Assembly: GCA_964449285.1 (NCBI GenBank)
Contig: CAYUZX010000006.1
Location: forward strand, 1 to 64,000
Length of the DNA: 64,000 nucleotides
Reading direction: 5' to 3'
Source: QYOJ01 sp964449285
Lineage (GTDB): Bacteria; Bacteroidota; Bacteroidia; Bacteroidales; FEN-979
Shown here: one piece after another, positions 8,158-17,889 of the stretch
Layout of the letters: each line of letters opens with the position of its first letter
Numbering within the stretch: the stretch's first letter is position 1
Program-made: the position numbers and the translations under genes
The notes under the pieces: model-generated
Database searches by the model: none
Told to the model about the DNA's origin: nothing
The model's input: the letters and a program-made list of their open reading frames with translations, nothing else

Positions 8158-9051
8158 TTATCGCAACTCGAACGATCCCTGGCCGATTTCACGGTCGTCG
8201 AAAAAGACACCAACCATGTACCGCCCCTTCATGGCCGGAAGGTCGTTGTCGCGTTTGATCCAGTCGACACAAACCCGCATCGTTTTCCCGGCGTAATTGA
8301 TGTCTTCACGCACCGAATAGGGGATCTCCTGTTCGTTAAAAACAAAGACGTCATATTTGCTCTTGGTCACCACCACATTGTCGGGACGGGTGATCCGCAC
8401 ATAGAGAATTTTTGTGCCTGTTTCAATCAACGGATTCTCACCGATGGTGAAACAAATCTTCAACTTGTCGGTACGGTTGGCCTTGTCGGTTTCGGTATTG
8501 TTGGTGCCGCGAACTTTATAGGCGATCGTGGTCACACTATAGGCCTGGAGAACAGCAGCCTGATTCATCTTCTGGGTCAACTCCTCCTTATCCCTGATCA
8601 GGTTCTGGTTTCTTCCCTGCTCGGTGCGAACCACCTGCCGGATCCGTTCATTCTCCTCTTTCAGCTCCCGGTTAACGGTATAGAGTGAATCCATCTGATG
8701 CACATAACCCTGGGCCACCTTCTGCAGCATCGCCATCTTTTTCCTGATCTTGTAGTATTCGTACTGGGTGTCGAGAAGTTTCCGGATCTCAACGGCGTTG
8801 GCCTGGATGATACTGTCTTTGGACGACAGAGAGTCGGAAAGTGTCCCGTAGATCTCTTTGATGGTATTGTGCTCGGTCATCAGGGAGTCCAGCTCTTTCT
8901 GAAGCTCTACTTTTTCGACTTCCCTTGCATCCACAAGCTTCATCAGTTGCGACCGCTGGATAAAGAGCCAGAATAGCAACGCAAGGATGATCAATGCAAA
9001 AATGGAGACGAAAATCTTCCATTTCCGGGAGGCAGAGGTTTTTTCTTCCAT
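8158..9051 (-). CDS. single-pass membrane coiled-coil protein, conserved in Bacteroidota, function unknown
   Basis: 297 residues. A short cytoplasmic tail (MEEKTSASRKWK) and one membrane helix (about 12-31) are followed by a long heptad-rich coiled coil (about 33-165; EKVELQKELDSLMTEH, NRELKEENERIRQVV). A C-terminal beta-rich domain (about 170-297) ends GRYMVGVFFDDREIGQGSFEL. The layout places the C-terminal domain in the periplasm. The domain contains strands such as LYVRITRPDNVVV and looks like an immunoglobulin or lipocalin-like sandwich. I cannot name a family. A near-perfect promoter lies upstream and pfkA follows closely. Confidence 0.8.
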   Translation of the reverse strand: MEEKTSASRKWKIFVSIFALIILALLFWLFIQRSQLMKLVDAREVEKVELQKELDSLMTEHNTIKEIYGTLSDSLSSKDSIIQANAVEIRKLLDTQYEYYKIRKKMAMLQKVAQGYVHQMDSLYTVNRELKEENERIRQVVRTEQGRNQNLIRDKEELTQKMNQAAVLQAYSVTTIAYKVRGTNNTETDKANRTDKLKICFTIGENPLIETGTKILYVRITRPDNVVVTKSKYDVFVFNEQEIPYSVREDINYAGKTMRVCVDWIKRDNDLPAMKGRYMVGVFFDDREIGQGSFELR

Positions 9052-9086
9052 TTCGGTCAGAGTTTAGGGGGATCATTCTTCCAGGG

Positions 9087-9118
9087 CAAAGGTAATAAGA
9101 AATTGAAGACACTACAAA
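9087..9118 (-). promoter_or_regulatory. Bacteroidota-type promoter of the coiled-coil gene/pfkA unit
   Basis: On the minus strand the sequence reads TTTG (9118-9115), 20 nt, then TACCTTTG (9094-9087), a perfect match to the TTTG-N19/21-TAnnTTTG form. Transcription would start near 9080, leaving a leader of about 30 nt before the ATG at 9051. Confidence 0.78.
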
Positions 9119-9152
9119 GTGATCCGTCAGCTTTTCAATGCATCAATTCGGG

Positions 9153-9227
9153 AATGCAGGAATGCAGGAATGCAGGAGTTCTCCACTGCACGTTATGTCC
9201 AACTTGTCTAACCTGTCTAACCTGTCC
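9153..9227. repeat. AATGCAGG octamers and AACCTGTCT nonamers
   Basis: Three consecutive AATGCAGG units (9153-9176) and three 9-mers of AACCTGTCT type (9201-9227, the first and last with one change each). Two different unit lengths sit side by side. No coding role is evident. Confidence 0.8.
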
Positions 9228-9396
9228 GCCTGTAATGGATAATATGTGTTCAAAAAATTTACGTTGATGTACAAATTTTTGACATTTCAGCCGATATTTC
9301 CCTAAATATAATTAAGATAATGTATTGTTAATCATAATGTTGTATTTTATGGCATAATATTTGCGAGTTGATGTATAACCAATTAAATATATAACA

Positions 9397-10652
9397 ATGA
9401 GGAAATTGTACTTTAAGCAGTTCAATCGAATGATTGCTCTCTCTTTATTTCTCTCTCTCTCACTCATCCCTTCTTTAACTAACTCCCAAACGGTAACCGG
9501 AAGCGGTGATGCCAATGCCATCGCCAAATGGATCCAACCACAGGGTGGTGGTGGTGGAGATCTTGATTCAGGTGTAACGGAAGGAGATGTGACGGAAATT
9601 ACCACCACTACGTTGTACTATGTCGGTTCGAATTTCGGCATCCATACATCCACTCCTGGATCTCCACTCATGTGGTTGGAAGATCAGTATTTCAAGGATA
9701 TCCGAACTATTTTTACAACAAGTTATACCTTAGTCACGCCCCAAATTTAAGTTTGAATTCCTGCAACACGGTAGGGTATTTTGGGTTCAACCTCTTTCGT
9801 GGATTAAATTCCGCGTGGTATCGATATTCCGATCAGACATATAATGGAGGCTCTCTGATCCTTGGGAATATGAAAGGGGATATTTTATTCGGCGTAGTAT
9901 CTTCTACAGGAAGTTCAAATCCAAATCCGCTATCTGATGGGGAGATGGTTTCGAAGTTCAAAATGGTATTGTCAAACGAGGGAAGGTTAGGTATTGGCTT
10001 ATTGACACCTCGTACAAATTTAGAGATCGTTCACAATTCCGAGGAGAAGTGTGGATTCATCCTTAACCAGACCTCCACATCGATGAGTACGAACGAAATC
10101 CAGTTTCACCGGAATGGAACTGAAAAATGGGCTATCGGAAGCCACATCAACAATGATCGTCCCAATTCCTTTTTTATCTGGAATCATGCCAGAAGTAAAA
10201 CCGAATTATTCATTGCCGAAAATGGCATGGTTGGGATCAATACCGAATGGCCATCGGCCTGGTTAGATGTGGAAGGCTCGTTTGAAGCGCAGCGGGCGGG
10301 GATTGGCACAAATCCTCCCTCATCGGGATCAACCTGGAAATTGTATGTGGAAGGGGGAATCATGGCCAGGGAGGTCAAGGTAACGGCCAATACATTCCCC
10401 GATTATGTGTTTGAAGAGGATTATCCGCGGCTTACCATCAGTGAATTGGGAAATTATATAACGGTTAATAAAAAATTACCCGGAATTCCTTCTGCTGAGG
10501 AAGTGGCAACTTCAGGTGGCATCAACCTGGGAGAGATGCAGGTCAGATTACTTGAAAAAATCGAAGAGCAGGCTCTCTATATCATTGACCTGCAGAAACA
10601 GATCAATGAACTGAAAACGTTAATTGGGGTTAACGCGGAGGGTCAGAAATGA
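9397..10652 (+). CDS. secreted tail-fibre-like surface protein, frameshifted
   Basis: Two overlapping frames read as one gene. The first (9397-9750) starts with a signal peptide (hydrophobic stretch then SLTNSQTVTG) and a Gly-rich segment. The second (open from 9672 to 10652) carries repeats of the type NEGRLGIGLLTPRTNLEI, AENGMVGINTEWPSAWLDV and GIGTNPPSSG. It ends in the region FPDYVFEEDYPRLTISELGNY...LPGIPSAEEV...GINLGEMQ followed by a coiled coil, known from Bacteroidota tail-fibre-domain cell-surface proteins. A one-base shift is needed in the overlap 9672-9748, most simply at the T5 run near 9709-9713. Sequencing error or true mutation cannot be separated. The stop overlaps the next start (ATGA). 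Confidence 0.7.
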
Positions 10653-12910
10653 AAAGGAGGTTGTTTTTCATTTTTCTTTTCGCTATATTTGGGATGGCAT
10701 CCTTTGGACAATATGTGACCATCCAGGGGAGACAGTTCAAAGATGAGAACGGGAATGACCTTTATCCGGTAGTGTGCAATTACTCGGTGAATGTGGTCAA
10801 TACCGATCCGAATAATTTTTTAACGACCTTTATAAGTCCTGAACACTCCTGGAGTACAAACAACTATTTTGAATGTAATAATGAGATCACATGTGATCAA
10901 TGTTTACAAAACGATTTCCTTCAATTACTCTCTATGGGATTTAATACAATCAGGTTAATGGGAATCAATCCGACACATCTCCCGGAAGGGACTCTCATTC
11001 AGAATACATATGATTCTTTGTGTGACTGGACATGCCCTGTTACAGGATTTTACGTCAACACATTAAATCATTCCTTGCAAGATTGCCAGGATGATACCCG
11101 ATTTTTACTTCATGAACCGTTTACTGACGATACTTCCACCCGTTTTTTCGAACATCTGGCGCATTTCATCACCCTGGTTTCGCAAACCACCGACACCACC
11201 GGGAACCGTCTCAAGGTAATTCTCGTCACAGGAGGAGGAGGGGGTTATTACCTTCCTGATGTTTATCCCAACGCTTACGGTGAATACCTTGAAGCCTTTT
11301 CGCAGGCTTTTATGACACTCCTGCCTCCCGAAGCTCAATCGACTATTCTAGCCTATGATCTGGACAATGAACCGAAGTTTTCATGGGATAGTTGGTCCTT
11401 ATGGCCCTCTGTTCAATACGGGCATACAAAAGAAGATGTTTGTAATAATGTTAAATTGTGGGACAATGCACTGAAAACACATGATCCGAACCATTTGATT
11501 ACACTGGGAGGACATGGATTAGCTGATATTTTTGAATTCGATCCTACGGTAATGACATTGGATTTTTATTCGTTGCATGTTTATCCATTGAAGCGTGAAT
11601 ACGAGGATCCGGATTATTTCGACCCCATGGTTAATCGGATTTTCGGACATTTTTACTGGAATAAAAACCATATGTTCATTCCCTGGATCATCGGGGAAAC
11701 CGGATTTACAGCCCAGCATGATTCTGTATTCCCTTCAGTGGACGGGAGTCTTGAAGAACAATTGGAGTACGCAGATTCTACCTTGCCTGCTGTTTGGAAC
11801 TGTGACGGGAGTGGCTACAGTTGGTGGACATATCAGAATTTTCACTGGGGGAGCGCTGCACAGAATTTTTTTGGAATTTTGGATTATGGTGAGTGTTCTC
11901 CGGTGCCCTGTGACCAGATCGCGAAACCGGTACACCAGGCATTCGAGGATTTCATTCCGCCCCAGGGACCGTTCACCTGTGCCGAACCGGTAAATTATTT
12001 TGATCCCTATCAGCATGCAGTTTACTCCCCCAATACACATATCGTGACGGGCCGGGTGATAGACCAGGACAGTCTTCCCATTGCGAATGCGATTATAGAG
12101 GGATGGACGAGATTATATGATAAAGATGGGGATGATAAGAAACCTGTCTGGAATGTTCATTACACATTTACTGATTCAACCGGGAATTTCACGTTAATAC
12201 CGTTTGATTATGATACTTTAGCGCCGGATTATAATACAATAGAGCGGATAAAAATTTCTGCCACATCATGTTCCCGGGAATATCAAAAATGTGATGATCC
12301 AAGATATGGGATTGATTCAAATCAGACATTTCAATTGACACGGTCCGAAATCCCCATTGAGGAGACCTTTGAGGACATAACGGTTTTCGCGAATCAAACG
12401 GTAACAGTACAGGCCTGGAATTCTGTCAATGTGAGCGACGTTGTAGTAGAATCCCTGGGTACCTGCGACATCAGTGCAGGCAGGGAGATCAACGTGAGGC
12501 AGGAGTTTCATGCCCAAACCAACAGCGAAACCCGGATCCATATTGATATGCCCTGCTCCGGGGCAGTTGACCTTCCTATGCAAGGGAATAAGATATCTAG
12601 TAGTGATGGAAACGATTTACAAGATCATTCAGAGGAGATCCGACTTCAATTTGCAATTCCGGAACCTTCGCTGGTTGTGGAAGTGTTTCCCAATCCTGGA
12701 ATGGGGATATTTTCTGTTCGTATCCGTGAAACAATTCTCTCAACCAGATATATTATCACCGTATACGACCAGTTGACGAATATCGTTCATCAACGTACTG
12801 AATTTCAAACAACCTTTGAAGTAGACCTGTCATCCTTAACACCTGGAGTGTATTTTATGAAAATTGATACTCCAAATCAATCCCAAACCAAAAAGATGAT
12901 CATTATATAA
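10649..12910 (+). CDS. secreted GH5-type glycoside hydrolase with T9SS sorting domain
   Basis: 753 residues. Signal peptide 1-20 (cleavage near ASFGQ), then a catalytic TIM-barrel-like domain to about residue 440. Clan GH-A hallmarks are the acid/base motif LDNEPKF (E241) and the nucleophile in WIIGETGF (E350), about 110 residues apart as expected for GH5. A carboxypeptidase-regulatory-like beta domain follows (about 460-550; VTGRVIDQDSLPIANAII, DSTGNFTLIP). The C-terminus (about 676-753) is a type A T9SS sorting domain: VEVFPNPGMGIF ... LTPGVYFMKI ... KKMIII. The Cys-rich segment near residues 75-85 and 125-130 is unusual. Substrate cannot be deduced; a beta-mannan or beta-glucan is typical of the clan. 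Middle gene of a three-gene operon (ATGA overlap upstream, 11 nt downstream). Confidence 0.85.
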   Translation: MKRRLFFIFLFAIFGMASFGQYVTIQGRQFKDENGNDLYPVVCNYSVNVVNTDPNNFLTTFISPEHSWSTNNYFECNNEITCDQCLQNDFLQLLSMGFNTIRLMGINPTHLPEGTLIQNTYDSLCDWTCPVTGFYVNTLNHSLQDCQDDTRFLLHEPFTDDTSTRFFEHLAHFITLVSQTTDTTGNRLKVILVTGGGGGYYLPDVYPNAYGEYLEAFSQAFMTLLPPEAQSTILAYDLDNEPKFSWDSWSLWPSVQYGHTKEDVCNNVKLWDNALKTHDPNHLITLGGHGLADIFEFDPTVMTLDFYSLHVYPLKREYEDPDYFDPMVNRIFGHFYWNKNHMFIPWIIGETGFTAQHDSVFPSVDGSLEEQLEYADSTLPAVWNCDGSGYSWWTYQNFHWGSAAQNFFGILDYGECSPVPCDQIAKPVHQAFEDFIPPQGPFTCAEPVNYFDPYQHAVYSPNTHIVTGRVIDQDSLPIANAIIEGWTRLYDKDGDDKKPVWNVHYTFTDSTGNFTLIPFDYDTLAPDYNTIERIKISATSCSREYQKCDDPRYGIDSNQTFQLTRSEIPIEETFEDITVFANQTVTVQAWNSVNVSDVVVESLGTCDISAGREINVRQEFHAQTNSETRIHIDMPCSGAVDLPMQGNKISSSDGNDLQDHSEEIRLQFAIPEPSLVVEVFPNPGMGIFSVRIRETILSTRYIITVYDQLTNIVHQRTEFQTTFEVDLSSLTPGVYFMKIDTPNQSQTKKMIII

Positions 12911-12921
12911 AACGAAATAAA

Positions 12922-14589
12922 ATGAAAACACACATATATGTCATTGTAATAATATTCATGTTATTATTTGGAATAGAGGAAAACAGCTTCACACAGAACT
13001 GTTATTGGTCTTCGCAAGCCGGTGGAATTCTAGTAGACGGAGGAACTGATGTTATTTCTGATTGGCAAGGGAATACCTATGTGATCGGATGGACAATTAG
13101 CCCTTACTGCTATTTTCAAACCGATACGCTTCGGTGGGGATCATTTCTTATTAAATATAATCCCTTGGGGAATGAAGAATGGGTGATCGAATTAAGGAGT
13201 TACAACCCACAACCGGGGGAATATTTGCTATCCGATGTAAGCTCAATGGTTTACGATACCATCAATAACCATATTTTATTAACAGGGAATTTTTACAACT
13301 ACCTTTATTTGCCTGATACGACTCTCCATGGCGATGAATTGACAATATTTCTTGCCAGGCTTGATACGGATGGCCACACAATCTGGGCAAGAACAGCGGG
13401 CGGAACCGGAGAGGATGAGGCATTTGGTTTAACCTATGATAATCAGTCCAATATCTATATCTCGGGAGCCAGTGATCGGGGGATCCTCTTTGATCAGGTA
13501 ACGATTCCAAGAGGCGGCTTCCTGGCGAAATACGATCTCAACGGAAATTTGATCTGGGCTAAGAATAAATTCAGATATTATGAATCATTTCCAGGTTCCT
13601 CAAACTGGCCTTTTACCGAAGCGCCTCCTTTTAACCTCTCTTTTTCTGACAATTCAGTTTTTGTAAATGGATTCACACGAAATGACACGATCATTATCGA
13701 TACAGTACAGATCTATTTGGGCACGGTAAGGACTGCCTTTCTGGCCAGGTTTACCCGGGAAGGGGATATTATCTGGTTCTCTCCGGCCGGAGGGCCAAAA
13801 AGTTATTCAGGTAAACAACTTGCAGTAAACTCAAATGGCACAGCGTACATGACCGGGATTTTTGAAGGTGCGATGGGAATATTCGGGGACGATACACTGT
13901 ACAGTCAGGCCAGTTATTGCGATGGCTTTCTTTCGAAACTGGATCCAACGGGTGAATTTGTATGGACTGCACAAATGTTCGCTACCGGAGAAGCGTGGGG
14001 CAGGGGTTTGGCCCTTGATCAACAGGGAAACATATATCTATCTGCCTGGTTCAGCGGAATGATTCAGTGCGGGCCCGAAGTAATCACTTCCGGTTCATCC
14101 AGGGATATGTTCCTGGCCAAATACTCGCCCGATGGGGGCTGTTTGGGAATTCGTCACTATTCCAGAGGTTACATTCCAAGGATTGATATTGACCGGGAAG
14201 GAAATATCGGACTGGCCGGCCATTTTGAAAATACGTTGGATATCGGAGGAAATGTCCTCACATCGAGGGGCGAGTCGGACCTCTTCGCCGCCAAATGTTC
14301 CCCTATTACAGGGGTGCCACAGCCGTTGGATTCTCCGACGAACACCTTGTTGATCTATGCCAACCCGAATACCGGCCAGTGCACTGTTACCATCCCGGAG
14401 GAGTTCCGCAATGAAAAGAATCTCCAACTACAAATCTTTGATCAGACCGGCCGGCTGATCCAGGAAGCCAGGATGGAGATGGTCGGGGAATCAGTGAAAC
14501 TGGATATCAGCGCTCAGGCGAAAGGGATCTACCTGGCGGTGCTAAGTAATGGAAAGAAGAGTTTCCAGGGGAAGATTGTGTTCGAATAA
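12922..14589 (+). CDS. secreted beta-propeller (SBBP-type) protein with T9SS sorting domain
   Basis: 555 residues. Signal peptide to about residue 25. The body consists of repeated blades with phrases such as DWQGNTYVIGW, FLAKYDLNGNLIWAK, FLARFTREGDIIWF, FLSKLDPTGEFVWTAQ and DQQGNIYLSAW, the SBBP/beta-propeller pattern of extracellular Bacteroidota proteins. The C-terminal 80 residues (LLIYANPNTGQCTV ... AKGIYLAVLSNGKKSFQGKIVFE) form a type A T9SS sorting signal, so export to the surface is expected. No enzymatic motif is visible; a binding or scaffold role beside the GH5-type protein is inferred. Confidence 0.85.
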   Translation: MKTHIYVIVIIFMLLFGIEENSFTQNCYWSSQAGGILVDGGTDVISDWQGNTYVIGWTISPYCYFQTDTLRWGSFLIKYNPLGNEEWVIELRSYNPQPGEYLLSDVSSMVYDTINNHILLTGNFYNYLYLPDTTLHGDELTIFLARLDTDGHTIWARTAGGTGEDEAFGLTYDNQSNIYISGASDRGILFDQVTIPRGGFLAKYDLNGNLIWAKNKFRYYESFPGSSNWPFTEAPPFNLSFSDNSVFVNGFTRNDTIIIDTVQIYLGTVRTAFLARFTREGDIIWFSPAGGPKSYSGKQLAVNSNGTAYMTGIFEGAMGIFGDDTLYSQASYCDGFLSKLDPTGEFVWTAQMFATGEAWGRGLALDQQGNIYLSAWFSGMIQCGPEVITSGSSRDMFLAKYSPDGGCLGIRHYSRGYIPRIDIDREGNIGLAGHFENTLDIGGNVLTSRGESDLFAAKCSPITGVPQPLDSPTNTLLIYANPNTGQCTVTIPEEFRNEKNLQLQIFDQTGRLIQEARMEMVGESVKLDISAQAKGIYLAVLSNGKKSFQGKIVFE

Positions 14590-14661
14590 CAAATCTATTA
14601 CAACATAACCACCACTTTCACTACTTCCACCACTTCACCACTGCACTAAGGCACCACTGAA

Positions 14662-15988
14662 TCAATGCGCCGGTCCGATCACTTTGACATTGTCTCCATG
14701 GTCGTCAACAATCTTCTTCATCCACCATTCGGGGTAACCAGGCTGGTCGGGGAAAGCGGGAACTCCCCATTCGTTGCGCTCGAATTTGCCGTCTTTCTCC
14801 TTTTTTACATTGCCATCGTGGTATTTCACCAGGAGATATTGCCCCAGCTCACGCCAGGTATCAACGGTATAGTTACCCATGGCAACTGAGTAGTCGGTGA
14901 GATACTCTCTGGCAGCTTGAGGATTGGTATTATAAAGAGCAAGCGCCTGTTTGTCGACTGCCGGAACGGAAGTGATAAAAAAGGTCTCGAGACGGTTTTG
15001 TACTTTCTGGATGTCCTTGATCATATAATTGTATTTCGTATAGGCCCAGTTGGAGACAAACGTAAAGGTCCAGAAGGCCGAAGTGGGCGAGTAGGTGAGC
15101 ATGTCGCCGTTGCCTACCGCATAAGGTTCAGGAACCTTGAGCATGCCGCAGTACATCGGGGCAAAACAGTCGGTGTAGGTGTCGTCAACACTGAACCAGA
15201 AGATCCCGCCGATCGGATCCGGCAGCCAGTTCCGGGCCTGGGCGACAAAGACAAAACCGGTCTGTTGCGTGGAGGTGGCACGCTCGTTGCAATAACCTAC
15301 ACTGTCGACCTGCCAGGTCATAGGCCGCCAGCGGTAAGGACTCTGGAAAGGACCGGCCCCAAAGTCGTTGTTCATATCCATGGAGGTTCCTTCGTAATGA
15401 TCACGCATCAGTTCCATCACCTCTTTCACGGTCACTTTGTGATCGGGTTTTACCCAGAGAGGCATACGATTGGTCGCGTATCCATTTGCGCCGTGTTCAA
15501 CCTCGCCGCGTGCATAGTCTTCATATTGTCCCATGTTGGAGTTGACCCGGTTGAACATGGCGTACACGCGTGCTTCGCAGAAGCGGGCACCACCAAAACC
15601 AACAGGAGCGTAAGTGTCGGAGAAACTGAAATCGCTGTCGGAGCCATCATACCATCCCTTTTCACGGGCAAAGGAGATGATGTCGGGAGCATTGTAACAG
15701 GTGACTGTGGCATCGTTCCACTTGTTCTCTTTCTGATAAGGGAATGTGGTGATACGTGCCTGGTTGGCATGACCGCAGATATATCCGTCGGGGACCATGC
15801 GGGCTACCCAAACGGCTCCTACCTGCCCTTCCCCTTTTCCGATGATCTCCATGATCCANNNNNNNNNNNNNNNNNNNNNNNNNNNNNNNNNNNNNNNNNN
15901 NNNNNNNNNNNNNNNNNNNNNNNNNNNNNNNNNNNNNNNNNNNNNNNNNNNNNNNNNNGGATGCTGCCATGAGAAAGTTCTTTTTCAT
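14662..15988 (-). CDS. C69-family dipeptidase, middle lost in an assembly gap
   Basis: The N-terminus (MKKNFLMAAS, start ATG at 15988) looks like a signal peptide and runs into the N gap at 15958-15859. The 396-residue remainder (MEIIGKGEGQVGAVWVARMV onward) matches the C-terminal two-thirds of peptidase family C69 (dipeptidase A, Ntn-hydrolase): VPDGYICGHANQARI, EGTSMDMNNDFGAGPF, ATSTQQTGFVFVAQ and CFAPMYCG. In this family the nucleophile Cys follows the signal peptide directly, and about 170 residues including it are missing here. The true gap is therefore nearer 0.5 kb than 100 bp, and the gene need not be broken in the organism. Secreted or periplasmic dipeptide hydrolysis is the likely role. 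Confidence 0.82.
15859..15958. other. 100-N scaffold gap inside the dipeptidase gene
   Basis: Exactly 100 N. Unlike the first gap the flanks share no sequence, so this is a genuine missing stretch of unknown size. Confidence 0.9.
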
Positions 15989-16030
15989 AAATATCTGTTT
16001 TGGTTTTATATTCAAATGATGTTATCCCTG

Positions 16031-16061
16031 CAAAGGTAAACATCCTCGATGGAACCACAAA
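16031..16061 (-). promoter_or_regulatory. Bacteroidota-type promoter of the C69 dipeptidase
   Basis: Minus strand: TTTG (16061-16058), 19 nt, TACCTTTG (16038-16031). Both boxes match the consensus and lie about 43 nt before the ATG at 15988. Confidence 0.75.
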
Positions 16062-16130
16062 GCTTCATATATGTATTTGGATTATTGGTCGATTTCCCTA
16101 TACAGGCATGCATATCTTCGGAATTCCACG

Positions 16131-16138
16131 TACCTTTG
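16131..16138 (+). promoter_or_regulatory. putative -7 element of the outer-membrane protein gene at 16160
   Basis: TACCTTTG, an exact TAnnTTTG match 21 nt before the ATG. No matching -33 element is seen. Confidence 0.45.
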
Positions 16139-16159
16139 TTAGATCATGACCTTATACGG

Positions 16160-16918
16160 ATGAAAACAACGACCCTGATTTTTATGATGACGCTGGTACC
16201 CTTCCTGGCATCAGCTCAGTCCGATACCATAAACATGCCTCAAAAGAAGAGCAGGAATATTATGCTCGACATTCATGCTGGGTATACTCTGGCGTTCGGG
16301 AAATACATCCTGACCGAGAGGGACAATAAGCAATCGGGGTATGCTGCCAATGGTTTTTTTGTTCAGGTTTCCGGGTCGTGGCTGGGGAAGAGCGGACTTG
16401 GACTGGCTTTGAGTTATTGTTATCAAAACAACGCGATCCAAAAAGGGTATACTGATACTATTCTGGTAGACATGAAAGAACCATTCGGATCCAGGCACTG
16501 GAACAACCACTTTCTGCTTGCCGGACCCGTCTTTTCAAAACATTTCGGAAACTGGCTTATTACAGCTAAAGTTCAGGTGGGTGGTGTCCTTGCTTTTTCA
16601 CCTGTTTTCCAAATTCCGATGCCTTCCACTGATTCCCTGAATCCATTTGCTTCGACAGTGAGTACCGGTCCTGGATTCGGTGTTGCCATGCAGGCATTGG
16701 CTGGCATTGGGTATCGGGTTACAGATAATTTAACCATCAATCTTGCGTTCTCTTTTCTGGGAGGCAACCCAAACCGGACTAAAAGTTATAGTCAGTACAT
16801 TTATGAGCCTGATCCTGTTTCCGGGCTTCTTCATCCGGTCTTTTATCATGGAGAGATTGAACGGAAAAAAAAGATATCGACTTTCAACATCGGGCTTGGG
16901 ATTGTTTATCAGTTGTAA
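16160..16918 (+). CDS. outer-membrane beta-barrel protein, unknown function
   Basis: 252 residues from the ATG at 16160, chosen because it opens directly into a signal peptide (MKTTTLIFMMTLVPFLASAQ). The mature part alternates amphipathic strands and short turns (LDIHAGYTLAFGKY, LGLALSYCYQNNA, FGVAMQALAGIGYRV, LTINLAFSFLGG) and ends ISTFNIGLGIVYQL, a typical small beta-barrel. I recognise no named family. The next gene, 15 nt downstream, encodes a second barrel-like protein, and the two are probably co-transcribed. Confidence 0.78.
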   Translation: MKTTTLIFMMTLVPFLASAQSDTINMPQKKSRNIMLDIHAGYTLAFGKYILTERDNKQSGYAANGFFVQVSGSWLGKSGLGLALSYCYQNNAIQKGYTDTILVDMKEPFGSRHWNNHFLLAGPVFSKHFGNWLITAKVQVGGVLAFSPVFQIPMPSTDSLNPFASTVSTGPGFGVAMQALAGIGYRVTDNLTINLAFSFLGGNPNRTKSYSQYIYEPDPVSGLLHPVFYHGEIERKKKISTFNIGLGIVYQL

Positions 16919-16933
16919 AACCATAATCACCAT

Positions 16934-17692
16934 ATGATCAAACGATTACCACTCCTTCTTCTGATTTGCTTTCTGGCTGGCGTCGCTTACAGCCAGGTCA
17001 GCATCAGAGACTCGTCCATCGCAATACCTATGGTATATGCAACTTACAGCTATCAGTTCCCGGGCGGAGACCTGGCTGTTCGGTATGGTTCCAACTCCAG
17101 CATTGGGGGAGGGTTTCTTGTCAAAACGAAATCCAACTGGATGATTGGGGCAGAGGGAAATTTTCAGTTCGGAAGTACAGTGAAGAACCAGGACAGCCTC
17201 CTTACTACCATTTCCACGCCGGAAGGTTACATCATCGATGCCAACGGCAAGGTTGCCGATGTGATTCTCTACATGCGGGGATTCAGTTTCTTTTGCACCT
17301 TTGGAAAACTTTTCCCATGGATTGGACCCAACCCCAACAGCGGATTTACCCTGATGGCAGGAGCAGGCTACATCCAAAACAAGATGCGAATCCTCAATCC
17401 CGACAATACAGCACCCCAGCTTCAGGGGGATTACAGGAAGGGCTATGACAGGCAGAATGGAGGATTTGCGCTATCGGCCTCTGTCGGCTACCTGTTTATG
17501 AGCTCCAGCCGGCTGTTGAATTTCAGCCTTGGGTTTGAGTTTATCCAGGCATGGACAAAGAGCAAACGGGAGCTGGACTTCAACTCGGGAAAACCAGATC
17601 AGGCTAATCTCTCCAGCCAGTTTTACGGCATTAAGGCTTCCTGGAATATCCCCCTCTACAGAAGAAGCCCGAAGGAATATTACTTGTATTAA
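16934..17692 (+). CDS. outer-membrane beta-barrel protein, Bacteroidota-specific
   Basis: 252 residues. Signal peptide (LLLLICFLAGVAYSQ), then strand-rich sequence with alternating aromatics (MVYATYSYQFPGGDLAVRYG, GGGFLVKTKSNWMIGAEGN, GFTLMAGAGYIQNKMRI, FALSASVGYLFMSS, LLNFSLGFEFIQAW), ending in an aromatic-rich tail. A protein of this kind is often found next to waaA in Bacteroidota, which is also the case here (197 nt upstream of waaA). Function unknown; an envelope or LPS-related role would be inference from position. Confidence 0.78.
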   Translation: MIKRLPLLLLICFLAGVAYSQVSIRDSSIAIPMVYATYSYQFPGGDLAVRYGSNSSIGGGFLVKTKSNWMIGAEGNFQFGSTVKNQDSLLTTISTPEGYIIDANGKVADVILYMRGFSFFCTFGKLFPWIGPNPNSGFTLMAGAGYIQNKMRILNPDNTAPQLQGDYRKGYDRQNGGFALSASVGYLFMSSSRLLNFSLGFEFIQAWTKSKRELDFNSGKPDQANLSSQFYGIKASWNIPLYRRSPKEYYLY

Positions 17693-17889
17693 AGTACGAA
17701 TTGCGAATTACGAATTGGAAGTATAAAGGAAGAAGTAAGAAGTTGAAATGAAAATTTAAAGATTGTTGGTGGGTGTACATTGGTTTCCCCTCATCATTAA
17801 GGAGGGGTGGCCAAAGGCCGGGTTGGTTACCTTAAAACCTCCCAACTGTCCACTGCCCACCGCCCACTGCCTACTGCCCACTGTCAACC
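17693..17889. repeat. composite repeat region upstream of waaA
   Basis: Three repeat types in 197 nt. There are ACGAATTG/GCGAATTA-like copies at 17696-17716. Two hairpins follow, CCCCTC/GAGGGG (17787-17792 with 17802-17807) and the palindrome GGCCAAAGGCC (17809-17819). Six consecutive heptamers of consensus CCACTGC lie at 17843-17884, ending 5 nt before the waaA ATG. The ribosome-binding region of waaA therefore lies in or next to a repeat and has no Shine-Dalgarno. Confidence 0.8.

Larger units (their letters stand above)
9052..9396. other. divergent intergenic region with tandem repeats
   Basis: 345 nt between divergent genes. It holds a strong minus-strand promoter (9087-9118) and two repeat blocks (9153-9227). 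An AT-rich stretch (9240-9396) upstream of the secreted-protein operon has only a degenerate -7-like box, TAATATTTG, at 9355-9363. No RNA gene or further ORF is seen. Confidence 0.7.

Noticed and set aside
9672..9750. Programmed frameshifting in the fibre-like gene
   Set aside because: Only a T5 run is present, with no clear slippery heptamer plus pseudoknot. Error or mutation is simpler.
15859..15958. Second N run considered as another unmerged overlap
   Set aside because: The flanking sequences share no repeat, and the dipeptidase lacks about 170 residues, so sequence is truly missing.
14917..15972. 351-codon plus-strand open frame across the second N gap
   Set aside because: Antisense to the C69 dipeptidase and partly made of N; composition is that of a shadow frame.
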